Assembly (NCBI GenBank): GCA_964582085.1
Contig: CAZOPV010000014.1
Location: forward strand, 1-5,995
DNA length: 5,995 nt
Direction of reading: 5' to 3'
From: JADGNF01 sp964582085
GTDB taxonomy: Archaea; Thermoproteota; Bathyarchaeia; Bathyarchaeales; Bathycorpusculaceae
This document shows positions 1 to 5,681 of the stretch, one piece after another (positions within the stretch are counted from its first letter, which is position 1; each line of letters begins with the position of its first letter). Both the position numbers and the translations under genes were made by a program. The notes under the pieces are model-generated. The model searched no databases, was not told where the DNA came from, and saw nothing but the letters and a program-made list of their open reading frames with translations.

Positions 1-539
1 GTGTCAATTTTTCGCGGGTAATCAAAAAATCCACCTTTCAAAGCTAACCAGAAAATTCTCTCTTGTTTCTCAGTCAAAATTCCCACGTGAGACTCAAAAC
101 GCCCCATCTTCAGAATTTTCACCTTTAGCCCCATGGCCTCAAGTGTAGAAATAATCTTTTTGTAGGAGTCAAAACTAGGCACCAAAAAACTATACATAAT
201 TGTAAAGTTTTCCATGCTTTTTCCCGAAACAAGAAACGCTTCACTGGACAGGATAGCGTTGCAAACACCGCATCCTTCGCTTTCCAACCAAATTGAAGCT
301 TTATTTTCACTTTTGGAAGCAACTGTTTTTAAGTCTACAGATGAATTCCTCACCTGCTTAGCTTCAGTTGAATCTAATTCTACAAGATGCTTCACTGAGC
401 CACGACTAGAACTACGCACGTCGACTACCTTAAAATGGGTAAGCCCCATAGATGCGCATCTCTTCACAATTGCACAATCCCGATTTTCCACTTCCAAAAC
501 CACATGATATGGTTTACGCCAAATATCCCTCATAAACAT
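1..539 (-). CDS. HTH_10 (bacterio-opsin activator type) transcriptional regulator, C-terminus beyond left edge
   Basis: Partial gene; 179 residues are visible and no stop is reached. Residues 155-178 read LTEKQERIFWLALKGGFFDY then PRKI, the first helix and turn typical of the HTH_10 domain of archaeal bacterio-opsin-activator proteins, where 'LT..Q...l..A...GYFd.PR' is the hallmark. The recognition helix should lie just off the edge. Residues 8-150 form an alpha/beta sensor-like domain with a C90-G-V-C93 pair followed by a hydrophobic strand, so metal or redox sensing is possible but unproven. Family members are usually a little over 200 residues, so perhaps 40 are missing. Start: ATG at 539 is the first after an in-frame TGA at 548-546; ATG at 533 and TTG at 542 are alternatives, and no strong ribosome binding site distinguishes them. 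It is divergent from glyA across a 170-base gap and could regulate glyA or itself. The family call is fairly secure; the ligand and targets are unknown. Confidence 0.82.
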   Translation of the reverse strand, partial: MFMRDIWRKPYHVVLEVENRDCAIVKRCASMGLTHFKVVDVRSSSRGSVKHLVELDSTEAKQVRNSSVDLKTVASKSENKASIWLESEGCGVCNAILSSEAFLVSGKSMENFTIMYSFLVPSFDSYKKIISTLEAMGLKVKILKMGRFESHVGILTEKQERIFWLALKGGFFDYPRKID

Positions 540-573
540 CAAACTTCAAATACAAACTAAAAGGCTAACACCG

Positions 574-582
574 TATATGACT
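574..582 (-). promoter_or_regulatory. Possible TATA box of the HTH_10 regulator gene
   Basis: On the minus strand this AT-rich stretch reads roughly TCATATACG. It lies about 35-40 bases before the ATG at 539. A transcript starting about 25 bases downstream of it would have a very short leader, which is common in archaea and would explain the lack of a clear ribosome binding site. It is a weak match, found by eye only. Confidence 0.3.
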
Positions 583-618
583 ATTTTGCAAAACGCCGCT
601 TTACAATGTCGCCCAAAA

Positions 619-655
619 AGCCCTTTGCGAGCGCCAAGTAATTCCAGTAAGGGCT
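619..655. repeat. Inverted repeat AGCCCTT / AAGGGCT, candidate operator
   Basis: The arms AGCCCTT (619-625) and AAGGGCT (649-655) are perfect 7-base reverse complements separated by 23 bases. Their centres are 30 bases apart, close to three helical turns, so a dimeric or tetrameric protein could meet both arms on one face of the DNA. The right arm abuts the putative glyA TATA box. The divergent regulator gene next door is an obvious candidate binder, but that link is inference. Confidence 0.35.
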
Positions 656-661
656 AAATAG
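653..661 (+). promoter_or_regulatory. Putative TATA box of the glyA-serA operon
   Basis: The stretch GCTAAATAG resembles an archaeal TATA element. Its centre is about 53 bases before the glyA ATG at 710, which places the expected transcript start near 682-686 and gives a leader of about 25 bases containing the GAGGA ribosome binding site. This geometry also argues against translation beginning at the upstream TTG (680). Confidence 0.4.
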
Positions 662-694
662 TGCCAAACACATTTTCGCTTGGTACCCAGTATA

Positions 695-699
695 GAGGA
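695..699 (+). promoter_or_regulatory. Ribosome binding site deciding the glyA start
   Basis: GAGGA lies 10 bases before the ATG at 710, a workable Shine-Dalgarno spacing. The reading frame is open back to a TTG at 680, but no comparable site precedes that codon, and the ten extra residues it would add do not resemble the family N-terminus. The ATG at 710 is therefore preferred. Confidence 0.5.
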
Positions 700-709
700 C
701 GATTCGCAC

Positions 710-2047
710 ATGGAAACTTTCTCAGACCTCGTTCTCAAACTTGTAGAAGCTACTCGTAACCACGAATATTACCGCGACGTAGAATGCATAAATATGATTG
801 CAAGTGAAGGCCTCAAGTCGCCTGCAGTAAAACAGATGCAGGCTTTTGCCTCGGATCTAGAAGGAAGGTATGCGGAAGGTGAAAATAACCTTGAAGGGCA
901 CGTCAAAGAACGCTATTACCAAGGTCAAAAATACATGTCTCAAATTGAAGATTATGCCACCGACCTAATGAAAGGCTTGTTTAAATGCAATTGGGCAGAT
1001 GTTCGCATTGTCTCAGGTACTCACGCCAACTTAGCCACCTTCAAAGGTTTGTCTTTAGCATCTAAAAACCGAAAGATGGTTGTCACTCCACTAAGTTGCG
1101 GCGCGCACATTTCGCATGACTACACAGGTTTAGCAGGCAGCGTGCTCGGCTTAGAAAACATTAATCACGTTTACGACATAAATGAGTTCAACATAGACCC
1201 TGACCGCTCAGCGGAGGTAATTCGCGCAGCCAAACCTGGCATTGTAACGTTTGGCGGCAGCCTCTTTCTCTTTCCGCACCCCATTAAAGAGCTAAAGGAA
1301 GTCTGCAACGAAGTTGGCGCCTACGTAGCCTACGATGCATCACACGTTTTAGGTTTAATCGCAGGCGGCGTCTTCCAAGATCCATTCAAAGAGGGAGCTG
1401 ACATAATTTCTTCTTCAACTCATAAAACGTTCCCTGGCCCTCAAGGCGGCGTCATCATGGGCAACTTCAATAGTCCACGGATGGAGAAGGCAATTAAAAA
1501 AATCCAGTTCGCCATTTTTCCACTCAGTGCATCTAGTACTCACCTTGGCAGATTGCCAGCGCTGGGCATAGCTGCGTTGGAGATGAAATTGTTCGGTGCA
1601 GAACTTGCAATACAGATTGTTAAAAACGCACAAACCGCAGGGCAATATCTCTACGAAAACGGAGTAAAAGTCCTCTGTGAGAAAAAAGGTTTCACCCGTT
1701 CACACCAAATAGCTGTAGACATTCGCAGTTTTGGCGGTGGCAACAAAGTTGCGCAAGACTTAGAGGACGCAAATATTATTGTGAATAAGAACCTATTGCC
1801 CTATGATGATCAAGGTATCAAAGGTGACCCGTCAGGCTTGCGTATAGGCTTCCAAGATGTCACCCGTAGAGGCTTCCGAGAAAGCGATATTAAACATCTA
1901 TGTGACCTTATGCTCGACGTAATTAAGGGCAGACGTAAACCCGTAGAAGTTAAAGCCGACGTCGTAGCTCTCAAAAAGGAGTTCAACATGGTAAAGTACG
2001 GCTTCCAAAACGTAGAAGAAGCCATATCGTACATCAAAAAAATTTGA
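710..2047 (+). CDS. glyA: Serine hydroxymethyltransferase (glycine hydroxymethyltransferase)
   Basis: Cytoplasmic PLP enzyme interconverting serine and glycine while passing a one-carbon unit to a pterin carrier (tetrahydrofolate or, in many archaea, a methanopterin-type cofactor). With the ATG at 710 it has 445 residues, slightly longer than usual. Visible motifs: S32-E33-G34, Y54-A-E-G, S102-G-T-H-A-N for PLP phosphate, H133 in GAH, D209-x-S-H212 for the PLP ring, the Schiff-base lysine K239 in STHKTFPGPQGG, and the substrate-carboxylate arginine R378 in SGLRIG, followed by the archaeal-style VTRRG. All expected catalytic residues are present. Two oddities: about six extra residues between YAEG (54-57) and RYY (68-70), and SEGL where most enzymes have SENF. 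SerA follows 30 bases downstream, so the two are probably cotranscribed for serine and glycine supply. The family is certain; carrier specificity cannot be read from the sequence, and use on a related amino acid cannot be excluded. Confidence 0.93.
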   Translation: METFSDLVLKLVEATRNHEYYRDVECINMIASEGLKSPAVKQMQAFASDLEGRYAEGENNLEGHVKERYYQGQKYMSQIEDYATDLMKGLFKCNWADVRIVSGTHANLATFKGLSLASKNRKMVVTPLSCGAHISHDYTGLAGSVLGLENINHVYDINEFNIDPDRSAEVIRAAKPGIVTFGGSLFLFPHPIKELKEVCNEVGAYVAYDASHVLGLIAGGVFQDPFKEGADIISSSTHKTFPGPQGGVIMGNFNSPRMEKAIKKIQFAIFPLSASSTHLGRLPALGIAALEMKLFGAELAIQIVKNAQTAGQYLYENGVKVLCEKKGFTRSHQIAVDIRSFGGGNKVAQDLEDANIIVNKNLLPYDDQGIKGDPSGLRIGFQDVTRRGFRESDIKHLCDLMLDVIKGRRKPVEVKADVVALKKEFNMVKYGFQNVEEAISYIKKI

Positions 2048-2063
2048 GTTACTCAATTCATAA

Positions 2064-2067
2064 GGAG
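2064..2067 (+). promoter_or_regulatory. Ribosome binding site of serA
   Basis: GGAG, within TAAGGAGTT, lies 10 bases before the serA ATG at 2078. No TATA-like box is evident in the 30-base gap after glyA, so serA is probably translated from a shared transcript. Confidence 0.55.
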
Positions 2068-2077
2068 TTTAATAAAA

Positions 2078-3262
2078 ATGAAAGTGTTGTTAAATGATGG
2101 GCTGGAAAAAGAAGGTTTAAAGTTCTTTGAAGATTATGGCATCGAGACGGACACAAAAAAACGTGACCCTGTCGCCCTCATATCAGACATTAGTCAATTC
2201 GACGCGTTAATTGTGAGAAGCGCCACCAAAGTAACTCGTGAAGTCATTGAGGCAGGCGCAAAAGGGAAGTTGAAAATTATTGGACGCGCAGGTGTAGGCT
2301 ACGACAACATTGATGTTGATGCAGCATCTGACTATGGTATTGTTGTGAAAACTGCGCCTTACGGCAACACAAACGCCGTTGCTGAGCTCACAATATGCCT
2401 GCTCCTGAGTGTAGCAAGAAATATCCCCCAAGCGCACCAGTCGTTGAAGAACGGTGTGTGGGAAAAAAGCAAGTTGAAGGGCACTGAAATCTCATACAAA
2501 ACCTTAGGCATTTTGGGTTGCGGCAAGATTGGACAACGCGTTGCCGAGTTAGCACGCCGAGGTTTCGACATGGAAGTTTTAGGTTACGACATATGCCCCT
2601 GCGCGGAAGCAAAAATAAAATATTTATCCAAAGAAGAAGTCATAAAAAACGCTGATTTTATCACCATCCACACAGGCGGAAAGGCAGTTCTAATCGGAGA
2701 AAAAGAACTTGCCATGATGAAGCCAACCGCCTACGTCATCAACACTTCCAGAGGCGCCAACATCGACGAAGAAGCACTTTACCGAGCATTAAAGGAAAAA
2801 CGTATTGCGGGTGCAGCCCTTGATGTTTATTCCGATGAACCCAAAGCCGATGGCACGGAATTCAAAAATAAACTCCGTGAACTTGATAACGTCGTTTTTA
2901 GTGCACACTTGGGCGCTTCAACAGTGGAGGCTCAACGTGAAACCGCGATAGAAATAGCACGTGTTATCTCAAACTACTTGACAGGCGGAGACTTTACAAA
3001 TGCTGTGAATGCGGGGGAAAGCATCGAACTTGAAGAGAAAGCGGTGTATACTCTCTTCATTCATCATCGTGATGTGCCTGGCGTATTCGCCAACATAGAC
3101 AAAGTGCTGGCGGACAACAATATTAACATACGCGCCAACTACTCTCGGCAAGTGGGCAAAGGTAATTACGCTATATCCGTCTATGTGCTGCATCAGAAAG
3201 TTCAGCCGAAAATTATTGAGGTCTTAAAGAGAATTCCCAACGTCTGCGACGTCAAAACGTAA
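2078..3262 (+). CDS. serA: D-3-phosphoglycerate dehydrogenase with C-terminal ACT domain
   Basis: First step of the phosphorylated serine pathway: NAD-dependent oxidation of 3-phosphoglycerate to 3-phosphohydroxypyruvate in the cytoplasm. Its 394 residues follow the D-2-hydroxyacid dehydrogenase plan: a substrate-binding domain (about 1-98 and 290-310) around a Rossmann domain (about 99-289) with G147-x-G149-x-x-G152 and an acidic D171 that favours NAD over NADP. The catalytic residues are R225 (NTSRG), E254 (SDEP) and H277 (SAHLGAS). Residues about 322-394 form an ACT domain containing DVPGVFANI, the usual serine feedback site, joined directly without the extra domain of long SerA forms. GRAGVGYDNID (69-79) and RNIPQA (114-119) are typical SerA signatures. 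One difference: the usual HTPLT after strand D reads HTGGK (198-202). Pairing with glyA strongly supports a biosynthetic role over other 2-hydroxyacid substrates. serC and serB are not in the window. Confidence 0.93.
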   Translation: MKVLLNDGLEKEGLKFFEDYGIETDTKKRDPVALISDISQFDALIVRSATKVTREVIEAGAKGKLKIIGRAGVGYDNIDVDAASDYGIVVKTAPYGNTNAVAELTICLLLSVARNIPQAHQSLKNGVWEKSKLKGTEISYKTLGILGCGKIGQRVAELARRGFDMEVLGYDICPCAEAKIKYLSKEEVIKNADFITIHTGGKAVLIGEKELAMMKPTAYVINTSRGANIDEEALYRALKEKRIAGAALDVYSDEPKADGTEFKNKLRELDNVVFSAHLGASTVEAQRETAIEIARVISNYLTGGDFTNAVNAGESIELEEKAVYTLFIHHRDVPGVFANIDKVLADNNINIRANYSRQVGKGNYAISVYVLHQKVQPKIIEVLKRIPNVCDVKT

Positions 3263-3298
3263 TGCAAAAAATGTGAATCATAGAGGAAATAGAAAGCC

Positions 3299-3311
3299 CC
3301 AATTTTTATTG
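3299..3311 (+). terminator. Possible T-tract terminator after serA
   Basis: A run of five T at 3303-3307, flanked by CAAT (3300-3303) and ATTG (3308-3311), lies about 40 bases after the serA stop and before the dph6 promoter. Archaeal transcripts often end at short T tracts, and the position is sensible, but the tract is short and no stable hairpin is seen. Confidence 0.25.
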
Positions 3312-3362
3312 AATCTTCTGACTGGAACAAACACCACTGTAACCGCTTCAAAGTTCAACGCG

Positions 3363-3373
3363 ATAAATTTAAA
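3363..3373 (+). promoter_or_regulatory. Putative TATA box of the dph6-amidotransferase operon
   Basis: ATAAATTTAAA is a good archaeal TATA-like sequence. A start about 25 bases beyond its centre falls near 3394, giving a leader of about 27 bases before the ATG at 3421. This marks a transcription unit separate from serA and makes the upstream in-frame TTG at 3388 unlikely as a start. Confidence 0.5.
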
Positions 3374-3420
3374 CCATAAACTCTAAGTTGCCCCTTTACT
3401 ATCTCTGTCTCAGGTTAATC

Positions 3421-4101
3421 ATGAAACTTGGGGTTTTGTTTTCAGGAGGCAAAGATTCAACACTTGCTTTACACAAAGCAGCAGAAAAAGAAGAAGTAGT
3501 CTGCCTCATTACGCTGCGCTCACTGAATCCCGAGAGCTACATGTTCCACACGCCAAACATCAACATCACTACTCTTCAAGCCAAAGCGCTATGCCTCCCC
3601 ATGATTACTAAGGTAACAAAGGGCGAAAAAGAAGCGGAACTCACAGATTTAGAAGAAGCCGTTACCCAAGCAAAAAAAGACTTTGGCGTTGAAGGCGTAG
3701 TGACAGGCGCGGTGGAGTCCGTGTACCAAGCAGAACGCATCCAGCGGATCTGCAACCGCTTAGACCTTTGGTGCTTTAACCCGCTTTGGAAACACAACCA
3801 GAAAGCGCTATTGGAAGAACTTACGGCAAAGAACTTCCAAGTGATTATTTCAGGCATATTCGCCTACCCTCTAGATGAGAAGTGGCTAGGCAGAGAAGTC
3901 AACAGCGAAATTATAGAAAAACTATTGAAGCTTCAACGAGAATACGGTTTGAGCCCTTCAGGCGAAGGCGGCGAAATAGAAACCACCGTTTTAGATGCTC
4001 CATTATTTAAAAGGAAAATCGAGCTCCTTCACTACACAACTGAAGCAAAAGGAAACACGGGTGTTTTCAGAATCAAAAAGGCGCGGCTGGCACAAAAATG
4101 A
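3421..4101 (+). CDS. dph6: Diphthine--ammonia ligase (Dph6, MJ0570 family PP-loop ATPase)
   Basis: Final step of diphthamide synthesis: ATP-dependent amidation of diphthine on elongation factor 2. The 226-residue protein begins MKLGVLFSGGKDST; S8-G-G-K-D-S13 is the PP-loop that binds ATP in adenylating N-type pyrophosphatases. Further family marks are NPESYMFHTPN (36-46), a TKGEKE segment (66-71), GAVESVYQAERI (97-108), NPLW (120-123), DEKWLGR (152-158) and the C-terminal GEGGEIET...DAPLF (181-196). Length matches single-domain archaeal members; the C-terminal RidA-like domains of eukaryotic forms are absent. The ATG at 3421 is chosen because AGGT at 3412-3415 sits 5 bases upstream and the family N-terminus starts there; a TTG at 3388 would add 11 atypical residues. 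The stop overlaps the start of a glutamine amidotransferase gene by 4 bases, implying translational coupling and a possible ammonia-supplying partner. Confidence 0.92.
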   Translation: MKLGVLFSGGKDSTLALHKAAEKEEVVCLITLRSLNPESYMFHTPNINITTLQAKALCLPMITKVTKGEKEAELTDLEEAVTQAKKDFGVEGVVTGAVESVYQAERIQRICNRLDLWCFNPLWKHNQKALLEELTAKNFQVIISGIFAYPLDEKWLGREVNSEIIEKLLKLQREYGLSPSGEGGEIETTVLDAPLFKRKIELLHYTTEAKGNTGVFRIKKARLAQK

Positions 4102-4646
4102 TTTTGGTTATAGACATGAACTGGAAAAAAGATTCTTTGGCCTTTCAAGAATTTGTTTCACCCATTATTGCAGCCGTTGCTGAAATAAAACCATTCACTG
4201 TCAAACACTACACCGAAATAAACCCCAACAACTTGGAAAACTACACCAAAGTTGTTCTCTCAGGAGTAGCGCTCAAAGATAATTCTGCTATAAATCATCT
4301 TGAAAATTTTAGCTGGCTAAAAGATTTTAATAAACCAGTGCTAGGCATATGTGCAGGTATGCAACTCATAGGCAAACTTTTCGGTTCACCACTGAAACCT
4401 TGCCTAGAAATAGGTATGACACAGATAATCACACTCAAGGAAAATCCTTTTTTTGCAGAAACATTTCAAGCATATTCACTTCACAATTACTGTGTGGAGC
4501 CATCTGCCGACTTTGAGGTGCTAGCGAAATCCGCACAATGTTTCCAAGCAATAAAACACATAAAGAAGCCGCTGTATGGCTTATTGTTTCATCCTGAAGT
4601 TCGAAACCCAGAAATCCTAAAAAGATTCATTAAAATGGAACAGTGA
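4098..4646 (+). CDS. Class I glutamine amidotransferase (GuaA subunit A-like), putative Dph6 partner
   Basis: A 182-residue stand-alone class I glutaminase domain. Such proteins hydrolyse glutamine and hand ammonia to a partner synthetase. The triad is intact: nucleophile C85 in LGICAGMQL, H165 and E167 in LLFHPEV. The closest overall pattern is archaeal GMP synthase subunit A (strand, SG turn, GIC elbow, YG..FHPEV), but several GuaA signatures are changed: the N-terminus lacks the usual glutamine-site glycine-tyrosine pattern, SGGP is SGVA (55-58), and the ASH.DEV segment is SLHNYCVE (127-134). The ATG overlaps the dph6 TGA as ATGA, so the two are almost certainly translated from one message. 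Since Dph6 is an ammonia-using PP-loop ligase, as is the GuaA synthetase domain, this protein is a good candidate for its glutaminase subunit. Alternatives are GuaA subunit A itself or a gamma-glutamyl hydrolase. The fold and triad are secure; the partner is inference. Confidence 0.85.
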   Translation: MILVIDMNWKKDSLAFQEFVSPIIAAVAEIKPFTVKHYTEINPNNLENYTKVVLSGVALKDNSAINHLENFSWLKDFNKPVLGICAGMQLIGKLFGSPLKPCLEIGMTQIITLKENPFFAETFQAYSLHNYCVEPSADFEVLAKSAQCFQAIKHIKKPLYGLLFHPEVRNPEILKRFIKMEQ

Positions 4647-4658
4647 TTTCCCAGCCAT

Positions 4659-5462
4659 TTAAGCTTTGGTTGCTTGAACCTCAAGCCGAACCATCTGCAC
4701 ATTTGCCATGCCTTCCACATCTAGAGGGTAAGCAGCAATGTACCTATTAGCAACTTCGTTTATGAATGAGTCTCGCAGACTCTCTGGGATTCGTTCCGTA
4801 AAAGGTAACCATGTAGTTCTAATCCACGATACTAAGCCTTCCTTTCCCTTGAGCTTCAAAGTTTTTGGTATCAATTCAACACATTCAGGTTTGAATCCGG
4901 CTTCACTAAGCCACACTGTGTATTCTTCAGGATCATAAAAGCCGTATGGGAACGTAAAGCTCTTGAAATATGGTTTACAGTCTTCCTCACTTATAAGCTC
5001 CTCCAAAACCGCAATTAAGTCCTGAGCATTACCTTTACCCGCCATCTGAAACAACAAACGACCTTTTTTGTCGAGACTTTCATGCACGCCTCTTAGTACC
5101 GTTTGTTGATCAATTATCCAGTGCAATGAAGCATTCGAAAATGCAACATCAAACTGTTCGCGGAAGGTTAATTCTCGTGCATCCATACGAAGAAATGATA
5201 AATTATTGTGTTTGGATTGAGGAAACTTGCTACGTGCAAAAGTGATCATTTCTTCAGAACTGTCTATGCCAACCACTTTGCCGTGGGGTAGATAACTAGC
5301 CAGCAGAGCTGTGATTTTACCGTCACCGCAACCTATGTCAAGAACGTTTTCATTTCCTTTAAGGTTAAGTTTTGGAATTATCTCTTTTGCCCACTCATAC
5401 TGGTTTGTCGAGTTGTAAGAGTAGTTTTGAGCGGCCAAAGTGTAGTTTTGTTTGCTCCTCAT
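4659..5462 (-). CDS. Class I SAM-dependent methyltransferase, trans-aconitate methyltransferase-like
   Basis: A 267-residue Rossmann-fold methyltransferase. Motif I is V40-L-D-I-G-C-G-D-G48, the acidic end of strand 2 that binds the SAM ribose is D67 in VVGIDSS, motif II has MDA (93-95), and FDVAFSNASLHWI (104-116) is the strand-4 motif seen in Tam and BioC-type enzymes. The C-terminal part (GLVSWIRTTWLPF at 209-221, YPLD at 245-248) resembles the cap of trans-aconitate 2-methyltransferase, which methylates a small carboxylic acid; the true substrate is unknown. Only one start is possible: an in-frame TGA lies at 5498-5496 and the first ATG is at 5462. AAGGAG sits 13 bases upstream, a rather long spacing. 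The gene converges on the amidotransferase gene with a 12-base gap and is not in its operon. No membrane segment or signal peptide is seen. Confidence 0.85.
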   Translation of the reverse strand: MRSKQNYTLAAQNYSYNSTNQYEWAKEIIPKLNLKGNENVLDIGCGDGKITALLASYLPHGKVVGIDSSEEMITFARSKFPQSKHNNLSFLRMDARELTFREQFDVAFSNASLHWIIDQQTVLRGVHESLDKKGRLLFQMAGKGNAQDLIAVLEELISEEDCKPYFKSFTFPYGFYDPEEYTVWLSEAGFKPECVELIPKTLKLKGKEGLVSWIRTTWLPFTERIPESLRDSFINEVANRYIAAYPLDVEGMANVQMVRLEVQATKA

Positions 5463-5475
5463 TAGTGATCTGCAT

Positions 5476-5481
5476 CTCCTT
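5476..5481 (-). promoter_or_regulatory. Ribosome binding site of the methyltransferase gene
   Basis: On the minus strand this reads AAGGAG, 13 bases before the ATG at 5462. An ATG at 5475-5473 directly follows it but is in a different frame and opens only a short reading frame, so the methyltransferase start at 5462 is kept despite the long spacing. Confidence 0.45.
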
Positions 5482-5482
5482 T

Positions 5483-5499
5483 TTGATGGTGTACATCAA
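5483..5499. repeat. Palindrome TTGATG-N5-CATCAA, candidate operator
   Basis: Six-base perfect inverted arms, TTGATG (5483-5488) and CATCAA (5494-5499), are separated by GTGTA. The size and symmetry suit a dimeric winged-helix repressor. The site lies just upstream of the ribosome binding site of the methyltransferase gene, where bound protein would block transcription or an RNA hairpin would affect initiation. No regulator gene is adjacent. Confidence 0.35.
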
Positions 5500-5574
5500 T
5501 CGTGGAAAGGGCAGGTTGAATTTAGGTATTGCCCTATTTGGCACAAAAATTTATCATCAAACGATTTAATAAGA

Positions 5575-5582
5575 AATATATT
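5575..5582 (+). promoter_or_regulatory. Possible TATA box of the nuclease gene in the divergent intergenic region
   Basis: The gap between the methyltransferase and nuclease genes (5463-5663, about 200 bases) has an AT-rich core at about 5545-5585. Within it AATATATT is the best TATA-like match on the plus strand and would place a transcript start near 5603-5608, leaving a leader of 55-75 bases. Minus-strand AT-rich stretches in the same core could serve the methyltransferase gene. No RNA gene is seen in this gap. Confidence 0.3.
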
Positions 5583-5661
5583 CTGCTCTCTTAATGCAAC
5601 ACATAAGCGAGTGAAGTTATTAAGAAGAGACGACCAGTCCTAAAGTCATCTGAGGCGCCAA

Positions 5662-5667
5662 AGGTGA
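5662..5667 (+). promoter_or_regulatory. Ribosome binding site or GTG start of the nuclease gene
   Basis: AGGTGA matches the archaeal anti-16S core GGTGA. It lies 14 bases before the ATG at 5682, a long but usable spacing. It also contains an in-frame GTG at 5664-5666 that would add six residues, VSYKKN. The good match to the ribosome binding consensus favours the ATG, but the choice is open. Confidence 0.45.
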
Positions 5668-5681
5668 GTTACAAAAAAAAC

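Noticed and set aside
214..507. 97-residue plus-strand reading frame over the start of the window
   Set aside because: It is antisense to the HTH_10 gene on the minus strand, whose product has clear family motifs; the plus-strand product resembles nothing and is rich in Ser and Thr, as expected of a shadow frame.
680..709. TTG start for glyA giving ten more residues
   Set aside because: It would coincide with the predicted transcript start, has no ribosome binding site, and the extra residues do not match the family; the ATG at 710 is preceded by GAGGA.
540..709. tRNA or small RNA gene in the divergent gap
   Set aside because: No cloverleaf, GTTCRA-type T-loop or box C/D pattern was found; the only structure is the 7-base inverted repeat.
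3388..3420. TTG start for dph6 giving eleven more residues
   Set aside because: It lies almost at or before the expected transcript start, and the family N-terminus matches the ATG at 3421, which has AGGT 5 bases upstream.
4098..4646. Straight assignment of the amidotransferase as guaA subunit A
   Set aside because: The fold fits, but several GuaA signatures are altered and the partner gene is dph6; the symbol was left empty.
5508..5535. Inverted repeat AGGGCA / TGCCCT in the methyltransferase-nuclease gap
   Set aside because: Six-base arms with a 16-base spacer are easily expected by chance, and the position fits no clear promoter element.
5452..5643. Small plus-strand reading frames over the methyltransferase start and the gap after it
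   Set aside because: No ribosome binding site and no recognisable product; they overlap the start of the methyltransferase gene on the other strand and the AT-rich promoter region.
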